A stretch of 64,000 bases of DNA from CAWDJT01 sp963828705 (GTDB taxonomy: Bacteria > Desulfobacterota > Syntrophobacteria > Syntrophobacterales > Syntrophobacteraceae). The position numbers and the translations under genes were made by a program. Below the pieces are notes generated by a model. The model saw nothing but the letters and a program-made list of their open reading frames with translations. It had not been told where the DNA came from and did not search any database. Positions 54,792 to 64,000 of this stretch are shown here, piece by piece (within the stretch, counting starts at the first letter, position 1; each line of letters starts with the position of its first letter). The stretch lies in NCBI GenBank assembly GCA_963828705.1, contig CAWHGA010000045.1, positions 1 to 64,000 of the forward strand, written 5' to 3'.

Positions 54792-55619
54792 ATGGAATTT
54801 GAAGGCTCGGAACGCTACTATCTGAATCCGGAATTGGGTGAAATAGTCAATATTTCCATTGCTATGGAAAAACCCTTGCTGCTAATGGGTGAGGCCGGTA
54901 CTGGCAAGACCCAGTTGGCTTTTGAAATCTCCCGCACGCTCGGGCTCACCATGGAAGAAGCTCGCTGCAAGTCCACCTTTAAGGGTGAAGAGCTGTGCTA
55001 TGTCTACGACACCGTGTTGCGGCTCAATGATTCCCGTTTCGGCAGCGGTGAAACCGGCCGTGATGTCGACAGCATCTGGGACTACTTGCGCTTCGGGCCC
55101 ATCGGGCGGGCCTTTCTGGCAGAGGATCGCCGCGTTTTGCTCCTGGATGAGATCGATAAAACTGATGCTGACACCCAGGACAACCTGTTGGATGTTCTCG
55201 AGGACGGCTCCTTTATTATCCGCGAGATCAACCACAAGGTGGCGGCCAAACAACGGCCGATCATCGTCATCACCAGCAATGCCAAGCGCGAGCTTTCCGA
55301 CCCGTTTCTGCGGCGCTGCTTCTGCCACTACATTCCTTTCCCTAACATGGATGAAATGAAGCTGATCGTGGGGCTGCACTATCCGGATTTCCCGGAACCT
55401 GTCTTGAACGCGTCCCTCACGACGTTCTATCGGCTGCGGGAACAGTCCTTCGAGAAACCGCCGGCAACCGCCGAATTACTCGACTGGGTGGGCGCCATGC
55501 GCGCCAGCGGCGCCAAGGCCCCCGGCGCCGGGAAAGACATTCGTCACATCGGCACCCTGCTCAAACGTTCCCAGGACTTGCTCAAATTCAGAGGTGTGCA
55601 GAAGGCCGGGCGTTTTTAG
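54792..55619 (+). CDS. MoxR-type AAA+ ATPase
   Basis: 275 residues. Walker A GEAGTGKT at 33-40, Walker B VLLLDEIDK at 115-123, sensor 1 IVITSNAKRELSDPFLRRC with the arginine finger region, and helix-2 insert typical of MoxR. The ATG follows GAAGGAAGAACAGGCTC. MoxR proteins work with a von Willebrand A partner to activate metalloenzymes or insert cofactors, as CoxD with CoxE. The partner is the next gene, 48 bases on. The neighbourhood of a [NiFe] hydrogenase suggests, but does not show, a role in its maturation or stress control. Confidence 0.92.
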   Translation: MEFEGSERYYLNPELGEIVNISIAMEKPLLLMGEAGTGKTQLAFEISRTLGLTMEEARCKSTFKGEELCYVYDTVLRLNDSRFGSGETGRDVDSIWDYLRFGPIGRAFLAEDRRVLLLDEIDKTDADTQDNLLDVLEDGSFIIREINHKVAAKQRPIIVITSNAKRELSDPFLRRCFCHYIPFPNMDEMKLIVGLHYPDFPEPVLNASLTTFYRLREQSFEKPPATAELLDWVGAMRASGAKAPGAGKDIRHIGTLLKRSQDLLKFRGVQKAGRF

Positions 55620-55667
55620 CAGGCCGTGTTTTTCCAACACTGCCGATTTTGGGAGGGACATCCCTGC

Positions 55668-56868
55668 ATGCTACCGTTTATCCTGCAGCTCCGCCAGTCT
55701 GGCGTTCCCATCAGCGTGCGCTACGTCCTCGAATTCTATCGGGCCTTACTGCGCGGCCTAGCACCGGACGTGGATCGGCTATTTCTGCTGGCGCGCCTGG
55801 TGTTCGTCAAACGGGTGGAGCACTACGACCTGTTCGAACAGGTGTTTGCGGCCTATTTTCTGGGGCAGGGCAAGTTCCCTGAAAACCCCGACTGGGACGA
55901 GCTTCTGGGTGGGAAACCCTTTCAGGAGTGGTTACAGGACCAGATCGCCGCCGGCAACCTGCCGCCGGATGCCCTCCGCCGGTTTTCCAATGATGAGTTG
56001 TTGGCGCGTTTCTGGGAAACCCTCCTGGCCCAGCGCGGCGAACATCATGGCGGCAACACCTGGGTTGGCACCCGCGGGCGCTCGCCATTTGGTCACGGCG
56101 GTCGTTATGGCGGCGGTGTCCGGGTGCATGGCGACAGCCTCTACGGCACCGCTCAGAAGGTGGTTGCTCGGCGCAACTATGTAAATTACAGCGACACCGC
56201 CACGTTCGGTCGGGAAAACCTGCGGCAGGTGCTGGCATCTCTTAAGAACCTTCAGGCGGTGGGACCGGAAAACGAGCTCAATGTCGATGAAACCATCGCC
56301 CGGACTGCGAAAAACGGCGGCGAGATCGAACTGGTGTTTGCCCGCGAGCTGCGCGATCGCCTTAAGCTGGTGGTCTTGCTGGATAACGGTGGGTATTCGA
56401 TGATGCCTTACGTGGAGCTGGTGCGGACGGTTTTTGGAAAAATGCAGGCGCAGTTCCGGGAGTTGAAGTACTATTATTTTCACAATTGCATCTATGGAAC
56501 GGTGTTCCTCGATCCGGCACGCACCCGGCCGTTGCCCTGGGAACGACTCACCGGCGGTGGCCAGGACCGGCGCCTGATCATCATCGGCGATGCCAACATG
56601 GCGCCGTCGGAACTCATGGCGGCCAATGGCGGTATCAGCATCTACACCACCGAACGCAAACCGGGGCGGGAATGGCTCCGGGAGCTCAAAGCGGCCTTTC
56701 CGGTAAGCGTGTGGCTGAATCCTATCCCCAAGGAATCGCTGGGCGCTGCAAAGCACGACCATCGACCAGATCGGCCGCATCTTTCCTATGGAAGACCTGA
56801 CCCTGGCCGGCATTAAGAACACGGTGGAATACCTCAATGTGGAGGGACAGGCGTTTCGTACGGCTTGA
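55668..56868 (+). CDS. CoxE-like VWA-domain protein, partner of the MoxR ATPase (one frameshift)
   Basis: MLPFILQLRQSGVPISVRYV starts after GGAGG. About 400 residues: a helical N-terminal half (VRYVLEFYRALLRGLAPDVD), a Gly-rich middle (GRSPFGHGGRYGGGVRVHGD), and a C-terminal VWA domain LKLVVLLDNGGYSMMPYVEL with YYYFHNCIYGTVFLDPA and LIIIGDANMAPSELM. The MIDAS motif DxSxS is altered to D-N-G-G-Y-S. One missing base near 56745 shifts the frame; the proper end is ALQSTTIDQIGRIFPMEDLT, stop at 56866. Conserved pairing with the MoxR gene. Confidence 0.88.
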
Positions 56869-57282
56869 TCGCGGTTAACTCCACCAAGGGCTGGTCCAGG
56901 AACAAGCAGCATCGGACGGCCCTCGGCCGCTCAGGCTAGCGGCGGTTGCAGATACGGCGCGATGAACAGCGCGGCAGTCGCTCCCTATAGCCAGCGCCCA
57001 TCGGGAAACCCTCTTTGGCAAAGGGAGCTACCCCGGCATGCTGACTCCCGACCTGCCAACGGATCACGGGCAGGCATAAGCCCACTCCTACAACAAGACC
57101 AGGGAATGAACCCTTTCCGGATGACAACCAGCCAAAGCATGACCGGATGCTGTCGAGGCTGAAACCAATCCCGCCAGTGGTTGTCGCGATGGGATGGCAA
57201 CTCATTTATGGATCTTTAACGGCAATCCCGGCCCATTCCAGGCAGGCCCCGGCTAGCGGGGTCCGCGGGACCAAACAAACCC
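56869..57282. other. Intergenic region, 414 bases, short hairpins only
   Basis: CCCTCTTTGGCAAAGGGA near 57010 can fold into a small hairpin. No gene, RNA or T-tailed terminator recognised. Confidence 0.35.
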
Positions 57283-58078
57283 ATGGCATTCATCGATCAT
57301 GAAGTGCGCCGTTTGGTGGGGAAGGCCATTCACCATTATGGCCTGATCGCCGATGGCGATCGCCTTGTGGTGGCGGTTTCCGGCGGCAAGGACAGCCTGC
57401 TCCTGTTGTGGCTGCTACGGGAACGGCTGGCGCGCGTTCCTATCCGCTATGAACTGACCGCGGTGCATGTCGATCTAGGGTTCGATCCGGAACCGGCAGC
57501 CCGGTTGGAATCCTTCCTTCAGCGCGAAGGGTTTGGGTACCGCATCATCACCACGGACTATGGGGTGCGAGCCCACAGCCCGGAGAATCGTGAGAATCCC
57601 TGTTTCTTGTGCGCTCGACTGCGCCGCACTGCTCTTTTCCAGACGGCCAAGGACCTGGGTTGCGGCAAGATCGCCTTCGGCCACAATCAGGATGATTTCA
57701 TCGAGACTTTTTTCATCAACATTTGCTACTCGGGGCGAGTGGCCGCCATGGTGCCGTGCCAACCGTTTTTCGCCGGGGAAATGGTGGTGATCCGGCCGTT
57801 GGCGCTGGTTCCTGCAGTCAAGGTGGAACGGCTATGCGTAGCGTTTGGGCCTGCCGGTAGTCCAAAACCCGTGCCCATCAGCTCAGCACAACAAGCGCCA
57901 GCAATTGCGGACCCTGCTTGAAAGCCTTTACCGCGGCAACCGCAAGGTGCGGGGCAATATCTTTCATGCCATGAGCCATATCAATAGCGAATACCTGCCG
58001 CCGCCGCTAAAGGTGCCGACCAAACAGCGAAAGAAGGTGATGGATGCCGATGAATGCCAAGACCATGTTCCTGATTGA
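57283..58078 (+). CDS. ttcA: TtcA-like tRNA 2-thiolation protein (one frameshift)
   Basis: PP-loop VAVSGGKDSLLLLWLLRERL near residues 30-50, the cluster pair ENPCFLCARLRRTALFQTAK, and KIAFGHNQDDFIETFFINIC. An extra G in a GGG near 57853 breaks the frame; the true end is GLPVVQNPCPSAQHNKRQQL, then RTLLESLYRGNRKVRGNIFH and AMSHINSEYLPPPLKV. About 264 residues. TtcA uses ATP and a [4Fe-4S] cluster to make 2-thiocytidine at position 32 in some tRNAs. The end overlaps the polA start by 35 bases. A related TtuA-like role is possible. Confidence 0.88.
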
Positions 58079-60759
58079 CGGTAGTTCCTACTGTTATCGG
58101 GCTTTCTACGCCCTGGGGCGCTTTACCAACGCCCGCGGTATGCCGACCCAGGCGGTCTACGGTTTTGCCCAGATGCTCCTTAAGGTGCTCAAGGACAAGC
58201 AACCGGATTACATCTGTGTGGTGTTCGATTCCCCCGGCCCGACCTTTCGTCACGAACGCTACGCCGACTACAAGGCCACGCGCCAGAAGATGCCGGAAGA
58301 CCTGGCGGTGCAGCTCCCTTACATCAAGGACCTGGTGCGTTTTATGGGGCTTGCCCAGATTGCCATGGACGGGTTGGAAGCCGACGATTTGATTGCCACG
58401 ATGGTGGACCGCTATCGCGGGCGGGGCCTGGAAATCGTGGTGGCTTCCGGTGACAAGGACCTGCACCAGTTGATCGAGGACCCGCTGGTGAAGCAATGGG
58501 ACCCGCAAAAAGACCGAATGATTACTTCAAAGGGGGTGGCAGAACGCTTCGGGATCAGACCGGATCAGATGGTCGATCTGCTGGCGCTGATGGGCGACAG
58601 CTCCGACCATGTGCCCGGCATCCCTGGAGTGGGCGAAAAGACAGCCCTGAAGCTGATGCAGCAATGGGGAACCCTGGATGCCGTTTTCGAACATGTCGAA
58701 GAGATCACGCCGGCATCGCTTCGCGACAAAGTCCGTCAAAACCGGGAACTGGCTATGCTCTCGCGTGAGCTGGTGACGCTTCGCCGCGAGGCGCCCCTGA
58801 CCATCGATCTCGCTGAACTCAAGCCCGGAACACCCGAAACTCAGGAATTGGCAGGACTCTATCAGGAACTGGATCTCAAAAGCCTGTTGGCTTCCCTGCG
58901 GGAGCAATCGGGGCTGGAGCAGATAGCGGGACCTGATGTCGAGAACCAGGTGACGCGTGCGGATCGGGTCATCACCAGCGTCAAGGAGCTTGCCGAAATA
59001 GTTGCGGTTCTGCAGCGCCAGGAACGTATCTCCATCGATCTCGAAACCACCTCCACTGACCCCATGCAAGCCCAGATTGTGGGCATTGCCTTGAGTTGGC
59101 AGGACCATCAGGGCTGTTATGTCCCGGTCGGTCACCGGGGCCGCGGCAGTGAGGGGCAACTGCTGCGGGAGAGCGTCCTCCAGACGCTTACGCCGGTACT
59201 TACAGGGGATTGCCCTGCAAAGGTGGGGCAAAACATCAAGTACGAATGGGTAGTGTTGCAGCAGTACGGGATAGAACTTCGCGGAGTGGCCTTCGATACC
59301 ATGGTGGCCAGCTACCTTCTGGATCCGGGGAAACACTCGCACAGCCTTGAAAATATAGCCGCCGAGCACCTGGGCGAAAGCATGATCAGCTACACTGACG
59401 TTACCGGAAAGGGTAAGAATCAGATCAACTTTGCGGAAGTGGAAGTATCGACGGCGGCCGAATACGCGTGCGAGGATGCCGAAGTGACCTGGCGCCTGGC
59501 CCCGCTCCTTCAGCTGCAAACTGGAGGGCCAAGGGTTGTTGGAGCTTTTTCGCACCCTGGAGTTGCCTCTGGTGACCGTGTTGGCGCGCATGGAACAGCG
59601 CGGCTTTAGAGTGGATGACGAAAAACTGCGGGTGCTGGCCGGCGACCTGGGAAAACTGCTTGATCAGAAGTCAACGGAGATCTTTCGCCTGGCCGGGGAG
59701 TCCTTCAACATCCAGTCGCCTAAACAGCTGGCCACCATCTTGTTTGACAAGCTGGGGTTGCCGGTAGTCAAGAAGACCAAGACCGGTCCATCCACCGACA
59801 TCAGCGTGCTGGAGACTCTCGCCGGCGAACACCCCATCGTTGAACAGTTGCTGGCCTACCGCACTCTGGCTAAGCTGCTCGGGACCTACGTGGAAGCGCT
59901 GCCGCGCCTGGTTCATCCGCACACCGGCCGCATCCATACCTCCTTTAATCAGACCGTAACCGCCACTGGGCGGCTCAGCAGTTCAGACCCCAATCTCCAG
60001 AACATCCCCATCCGCACCGAGGAAGGCAAACAGATCCGGGCGGCCTTTGTGGCTGCCCCTGGACAACTCCTGTTGGCGGCCGATTATTCGCAGATCGAGC
60101 TGCGCATTTTGGCGCATTTCAGCGAAGATCAACACTTGGTGGCGGCGTTTCAGGAAGACGAAGATATCCATCGCCGGACTGCCGCTGAAATGCTGGGGAT
60201 TTCGCCCCAGGAAGTGACCCCGGAAATGCGTCGCCAGGCCAAAGCCATCAACTTCGGGATCATCTACGGTATGGGCCCCTTCGGTCTGGCGCGTGCCCTG
60301 GGAATCAGCAACACGGCAGCCAAGGCCGCCATCGAGCGTTATTTTGCCCATTATCATGGGGTGCGGCGCTTCATCGATCGAGTGATCGAGGAAGTGCGGG
60401 AGTGCGGCTATTGTCAGACGTTGGCTGGGCGGCGGCGGCCCATCACTGAATTGCAGAGCCGCAATCGTACCATCCGCCAGCAGGGGGAACGCCTGGCAAT
60501 CAATACCAAAATCCAGGGGACCGCGGCGGACATCATCAAAAAGGCCATGATCGACATCGACCGAGAGCTGGCCGACCGGGGGCTGAAAAGCGCCATGCTG
60601 CTTCAGGTCCACGACGAACTGGTTTTCGAAGTGCCGCCGGACGAACTGAACAGAACCAGGGATTTGGTCCGGGAACGGATGGAACTGGTCTGGCCGCTCC
60701 GGGTGCCGCTGCGAGTGGATATGGGTTGGGGAGTCAATTGGCTGGAGGCTCATGGCTAG
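58044..60759 (+). CDS. polA: DNA polymerase I (one frameshift)
   Basis: About 905 residues. 5'-nuclease domain MFLIDGSSYCYRAFYALGRF, GLEADDLIATMVDRY, LMGDSSDHVPGIPGVGEKTA. Exonuclease domain RISIDLETTSTDPMQAQIVG. An extra A near 59520 (CAAACTGGAG) shifts the frame; the second part resumes LEGQGLLELFRTLELPLVTV. Polymerase motifs A LLAADYSQIELRILAHFSED, B MRRQAKAINFGIIYGMGPFG, C LLQVHDELVFEVPPDEL are intact. The 3'-5' exonuclease keeps its first DxE, so proofreading may be active. Start at 58044 with AAGG upstream. An essential-type gene, so the shift is very likely an error. Confidence 0.96.
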
Positions 60760-60830
60760 GCAGCCGGAGCCCCTGGAGTGACGAAGTGCGTGCGCAGTGC
60801 GGCGGAGAGGCGGTCATTGCTCAGAAACGA

Positions 60831-60859
60831 CTCAAGCCACCGGGATTCGGTGGCTTGAG
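60831..60859 (+). terminator. Perfect hairpin after polA
   Basis: CTCAAGCCACCG and CGGTGGCTTGAG form a 12-pair stem with loop GGATT, 72 bases after the polA stop. There is no T run on the plus strand. It lies between convergent genes and may serve either one. Confidence 0.6.
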
Positions 60860-61014
60860 ATGGTCTGCAATCCAATCATAAAATATTGGAGTCAGGTTGT
60901 GCAGGGTGTAAGCCAGGCTTATCTGGCCCACACTTCCAACCTGGCTGGTCTTGCTGGTTAACCGCGTAACGGGCGGGTTTCTCCGTGAACCGGCAGCGGC
61001 AGGGGGCCTGCCCC

Positions 61015-61321
61015 CTAGGACTTAGATTTTTCCAGTTCCGCCTGAAGCCGTTCGGCTTCCTGCTTATAGCGCTCCGCTTCTTCTCTGTATTTAGCCAATT
61101 CGTCCTTAGCCGGAGAAGCGACATCTTCCTCATCCTTCTTCTTCGGGAAAGGAAGCTTGTCTTTGGCTTCATCATAGCCGAGATAAGCGGCCAGCGCTCC
61201 ACCAAGGATAAGCATCAAGGGGATGGCTCCCTTGAGAAGGGTGCAAGAAAGAGGGTAAGAACACCAACATCCCAATGATTCCCAAAAAAGCAGCCGCAAT
61301 TCCACCGAGAAATACCGTCAT
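61015..61321 (-). CDS. Small membrane protein with C-terminal coiled coil (one frameshift)
   Basis: ATG at 61321 follows AGGAGG by eight bases: MTVFLGGIAAAFLGIIGMLV. A frame change near 61245 leads to LKGAIPLMLILGGALAAYLG, a second hydrophobic segment, then KLPFPKKKDEEDVASPAKDE and a charged heptad helix KYREEAERYKQEAERLQAEL ending EKSKS. About 100 residues: two membrane segments and a cytoplasmic coiled coil. Similar small proteins are common in Desulfobacterota with no known function. Alone on its strand. Confidence 0.65.
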
Positions 61322-61923
61322 AACCTTTTCCTCCTTTTGCTCAACGTCTGAACCAGGCGCCAGGGAAACCTCGTCGGCGGCACAACTATCGAGGTCGCCT
61401 GACGATCACTCAATCAGCACTGATGTGATCGAATTGTCCTGAGGGAACCGTGTTACCACGACCTTATGGTGAATACGATAAAAAAATCACATGTTGCTTA
61501 TCACGCCACCAGGGCGAATGCAAGTGAAAAGTCGGGGACGCAGGGTCGAGGGGCATGGCGGCAATAGTCCCGAATATAGCGGACTGGCGGGCGGTAATGA
61601 AGCCTGCTTTGAGAAAAGGGGCGAAGGACACCCGCATCCGCATCCGGGATCGTCATGAGCAGGCGGGAACGTGGAAGAATCGCCAGCAGGTCACAATCAT
61701 GAAGTGGGATAAGTCGGAGGAAACGCTCCATGGGTAATGCTCGCAGGACCCCATGGTTATTCGTTGAGAAATGAGGCCGGATCTGGTAATCTAAAGTTTT
61801 GATTTTATCAAGGAAGGCTGCCGGCGGGTCATTCTGAATGCAGTTAGGTGCAATCAGCTGCTGGGCAGGTTTAGGTGATACCGCGGAAATTGTGGTAGAC
61901 AATCGATTGGAGCAGGGTTTCTC
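61322..61923. other. Intergenic region, 600 bases, nothing recognised
   Basis: Divergent promoters for the small membrane protein and the cysteine desulfurase-like gene should be here. The open frames lack ribosome sites and family patterns. Confidence 0.4.
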
Positions 61924-63093
61924 ATGAAAACTGACCGTATTTACATGGATCATATCGCTGGAACTCCCATTGCCCCGCAGGTTCTGGCAGCCATGCTGCC
62001 CTTTTTGCGCGATGAGTTTGGGAACCCGGCCAGCATTCACCATCATGGCGAAAAGCCTCAGGACGCACTGTTTTGGGCCCGCGAACAGGTGGCACGCATG
62101 ATTGGTGCAGAAACTGAGGAGATCATCTTCACTTCCTGCGGGACCGAATCCAACAACCTGGCCATCAAAGGAATTGCGCTGAACCGGCTGGAGCAGGGCC
62201 GTCATCTGGTGATTTCGTCCATCGAGCATTATTCGGTGTTCTATGCGGCCAAGGCACTGGAAAAGCTAGGCTTTGAGATCAGTGTCGTGCCAGTTGACAG
62301 TTCCGGAGTGGTTGATCCCCAGGAAGTGATCAAGGCCATTCGCCCCGACACCATTCTGGTTTCCATTATGTACGCCAACAACGAGGTGGGCTCCGTGCAG
62401 CCGTTGGCAGAGATCGCCGCGATCACACGCGAGCGCGGTCTTGCCTTCCACACCGATGCTGTTGCAGCGGTGGGGCGCATTCCGGTGAATGTACAGGAAC
62501 TCGGAGTGGATCTGCTAAGCCTGGCGGCCAATCAGTTCTATGGTCCCAAAGGGGCGGCGGCCCTGTACTGCCGCAAGGGCACCCAGCTATGGGCGTTGTT
62601 TCACGGGGGCGGGCAGGAGGACGGGCGCCGCACTGGTTCTGAGAACGTCGCCGGCATAATGGGTCTGGGTAAAGCAGCCGAACTGACTCAGGCGGTACTG
62701 CCGGAGCGGATGGCTCACAGCCGCCGACTCGAGGCCTTGCTGCGCGAAGAGATACAGCGCCGGATAGACCAAATCACCTTCAATGGCCATCCCGAGCAGT
62801 GCCTGCCGGGTCTTGTCAATGTGTCGCTGCGCTATGTGGAAGGCGAAGCACTGTTACTCCACATGGACCTGCGCGGGGTGAGTGTCGCCGGGGCATCGGC
62901 GTGCATGTCCATCACTGCCAAGGCTTCACATGTGCTGGAAGCCATGGGGGCGTTGCAAGACGGCGCCATGGGGACGCTCCTGTTTACCCTTGGTGATGAC
63001 AACACCGAGGAAGAAGTGGTTCGGGCTGTGGACACGCTTGAACAGGTGGCTGCCATGCTTCGGGCCATGTCCCCGCTTTACCAGCGAGGCTGA
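61924..63093 (+). CDS. Cysteine desulfurase-like NifS/IscS protein lacking the PLP lysine
   Basis: 389 residues, full IscS length, MKTDRIYMDHIAGTPIAPQV to the end without a shift. Conserved: EFGNPASIHHHGE, IIFTSCGTESNNLAIKG, the PLP-stacking His in SSIEHYSVFYA, MYANNEVGSVQPLAEIA, HTDAVAAVG. The persulfide Cys is present in VAGASACMSITAKASHVLEA (Cys327). But the motif SxHKxxGPKG reads LAANQFYGPKG: His and the Schiff-base Lys are Asn203 and Gln204, and the PLP-contacting Gln in the HTDA-x-Q motif is Ala181. IscS of Archaeoglobus fulgidus is a known case with the Lys replaced. It may be a scaffold or sulfide-using partner in Fe-S assembly, or use PLP without a Schiff base. No iscU is adjacent. 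Confidence 0.88.
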   Translation: MKTDRIYMDHIAGTPIAPQVLAAMLPFLRDEFGNPASIHHHGEKPQDALFWAREQVARMIGAETEEIIFTSCGTESNNLAIKGIALNRLEQGRHLVISSIEHYSVFYAAKALEKLGFEISVVPVDSSGVVDPQEVIKAIRPDTILVSIMYANNEVGSVQPLAEIAAITRERGLAFHTDAVAAVGRIPVNVQELGVDLLSLAANQFYGPKGAAALYCRKGTQLWALFHGGGQEDGRRTGSENVAGIMGLGKAAELTQAVLPERMAHSRRLEALLREEIQRRIDQITFNGHPEQCLPGLVNVSLRYVEGEALLLHMDLRGVSVAGASACMSITAKASHVLEAMGALQDGAMGTLLFTLGDDNTEEEVVRAVDTLEQVAAMLRAMSPLYQRG

Positions 63094-63339
63094 CATCGGC
63101 ACTGCTCACTTTAGTCTTCTGGTTTGAGCGATTTCGTTCGCTGCCCCTCGTCATACCGGCAAACCTCCTTGACCACGGGAAGTCCCAACGGTGTATGCGA
63201 GAGCTCGCATCGTGATGCCGGAGCATTTGTGAATCCAGGAAACACTTGTGAACAAACCAATTTCCGCTTCCGCTCTGTCGGGTCCCTCCCCGCGTCGCGG
63301 CTGATTTCGCAGGGTGGGAGGACATGAGGTAGTTCTGTA

Positions 63340-64000
63340 ATGATGTGGGATTCATTGTTGGACGGCATCGAAAAACCCGGTCGATATCTGGGAAATGAAC
63401 ACAACGCCTGCTGTAAGGACTTTGGCCAGGCCCGGGTGCGCTTTGCCCTGGCCTTTCCCGATGTGTACGAGGTCGGTCTGAGTCATCTCGGGATAAAAAT
63501 CCTGTATCACCGCCTCAACCGTTTGCCAGGGGTCTTGGCGGACCGGGCTTACGCGCCCTGGCCGGACTTCGAAGCACGCTTGCGGGAACGCAAGGAACCC
63601 TTACGTGCGTTGGAAACTCAAAGGCCGCTGGGGGATTTTGATTTTGTAGGCTTCAGCCTCCAGTATGAGCTGAGCTACACCAATATCCTGACCATGCTGG
63701 ATCTGGCTGGCATTCCTTTGCGCGCCGCCGACCGGGATGGGCGGCATCCGTGGATCATTGCCGGCGGGCCATGCGCCTTCAACCCGGAGCCTCTGGCAGA
63801 AGTCTTTGACCTGGTGGTGCTGGGGGAAGCAGAACAAGTCCTTGAAGAGCTGGTGACGCTGTTCAGACAGTGGCAGGAAGGCGGCCAACCACGTCAAGAA
63901 TTTCTGCAACAGGCCCGAGCCCTTCCCGGCATCTATATCCCCAGCTTTTTTGACGTTTCCTATCACCCCGAGGGCCCGATTCGGGCCATTCAACCTCGCT
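63340..64000 (+). CDS. B12-binding-domain radical SAM protein of the TIGR03960 family, 3' truncated
   Basis: The frame opens at ATG 63340 after GAGGT and stays open to the window end, 220 residues. MMWDSLLDGIEKPGRYLGNE then VRFALAFPDVYEVGLSHLGI, the N-terminal signature of the large TIGR03960 proteins, followed by a B12-binding-like Rossmann region FDFVGFSLQYELSYTNILTM and IIAGGPCAFNPEPLAEVFD. The radical SAM core should follow beyond the edge. These proteins are often fused or adjacent to a DUF2344 partner and then ribonuclease G; their reaction is not established. Confidence 0.85.
   Translation, partial: MMWDSLLDGIEKPGRYLGNEHNACCKDFGQARVRFALAFPDVYEVGLSHLGIKILYHRLNRLPGVLADRAYAPWPDFEARLRERKEPLRALETQRPLGDFDFVGFSLQYELSYTNILTMLDLAGIPLRAADRDGRHPWIIAGGPCAFNPEPLAEVFDLVVLGEAEQVLEELVTLFRQWQEGGQPRQEFLQQARALPGIYIPSFFDVSYHPEGPIRAIQPR

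Noticed and set aside
58044..60759. Programmed frameshifting in polA
   Set aside because: No slippery heptamer with a downstream structure; the extra A and similar shifts in other genes make an error far more likely.
61501..62229. 242-codon minus-strand frame before and across the cysteine desulfurase start
   Set aside because: No ribosome site, mostly antisense to the desulfurase and Pro/Arg-rich shadow sequence elsewhere.
1..64000. CRISPR arrays, tRNA or rRNA genes
   Set aside because: No regularly spaced direct repeats, no cloverleaf with GGTTCRA arm and acceptor stem, and no rRNA-like stretch found by eye; a tRNAscan run could still reveal a missed tRNA.

Overview
The window looks like a chromosomal stretch from an anaerobic Desulfobacterota (former Deltaproteobacteria), probably a syntrophic or sulfate-reducing lineage near the Syntrophobacterales. 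The signs are a periplasmic CbiK-type cobaltochelatase under a cobalamin riboswitch, a periplasmic Tat-exported [NiFe] hydrogenase, a double-cubane reductase remnant, an acyl-CoA dehydrogenase with a ferredoxin-fused ETF, and a Liv-type transporter clustered with acyl-CoA ligases. GC is moderately high and many long antisense open frames are only shadows. The taxon is inferred from gene content, not proven.

Layout. 1-8.8 kb is decayed or badly sequenced accessory DNA: a HAD phosphatase, a double-cubane reductase and a DsrE-like gene in pieces, a diguanylate cyclase response regulator, a huge hybrid histidine kinase split by about six frameshifts, an IS3-type transposase scrap and a frameshifted toxin-antitoxin pair. 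8.9-10.7 kb is a cobalamin-riboswitch-controlled cbiK unit, followed by a second compact cobalamin-riboswitch-like element. 10.8-12.6 kb is the most novel locus: a radical SAM/SPASM enzyme followed at once by a Tat-leader peptide with a seven-cysteine core. 13-16 kb holds a CGGC-domain protein, an hsp20 gene with a hairpin leader and an MFS transporter. 16.9-20 kb has mnmG, a YhcC-type radical SAM gene and an orphan biotin carrier. 20.3-29.8 kb is a leftward operon (livG, fadD-like, livH, livM, livK, livF, a LEA14-like exported protein and a PaaK-like ligase), probably for uptake and CoA activation of an organic acid. A carboxyltransferase gene diverges from it at 30.5 kb.

32-45.6 kb is one long leftward housekeeping block: yceD, rpmF, a broken plsX, acd-etfB-etfA, fabG, fabF, rpiB, glyA, ribD, ribE, ribBA, ribH, nusB. 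fabH, fabD and acpP are absent and acd-etfBA sits in their place. Rightward gltX follows, then a sensor whose ATPase domain is degenerate, a UDP-glucuronate decarboxylase (leftward), the hynA-hynB-protease operon (leftward), a MoxR/VWA pair, ttcA, polA, a small membrane/coiled-coil protein, a cysteine desulfurase without its PLP lysine, and the start of a B12-binding radical SAM protein that runs off the end.

A caution for all entries: essential genes (polA, nusB, fabG, etfA, ttcA, hydrogenase large subunit) carry single-base frameshifts, several at homopolymers (TTTT, CCC, GGG, AAAA). Many frameshifts are therefore probably sequencing or assembly errors. Where a gene has only one to three I give it as a CDS spanning the shift. 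Where there are many indels or large deletions I call it a pseudogene.
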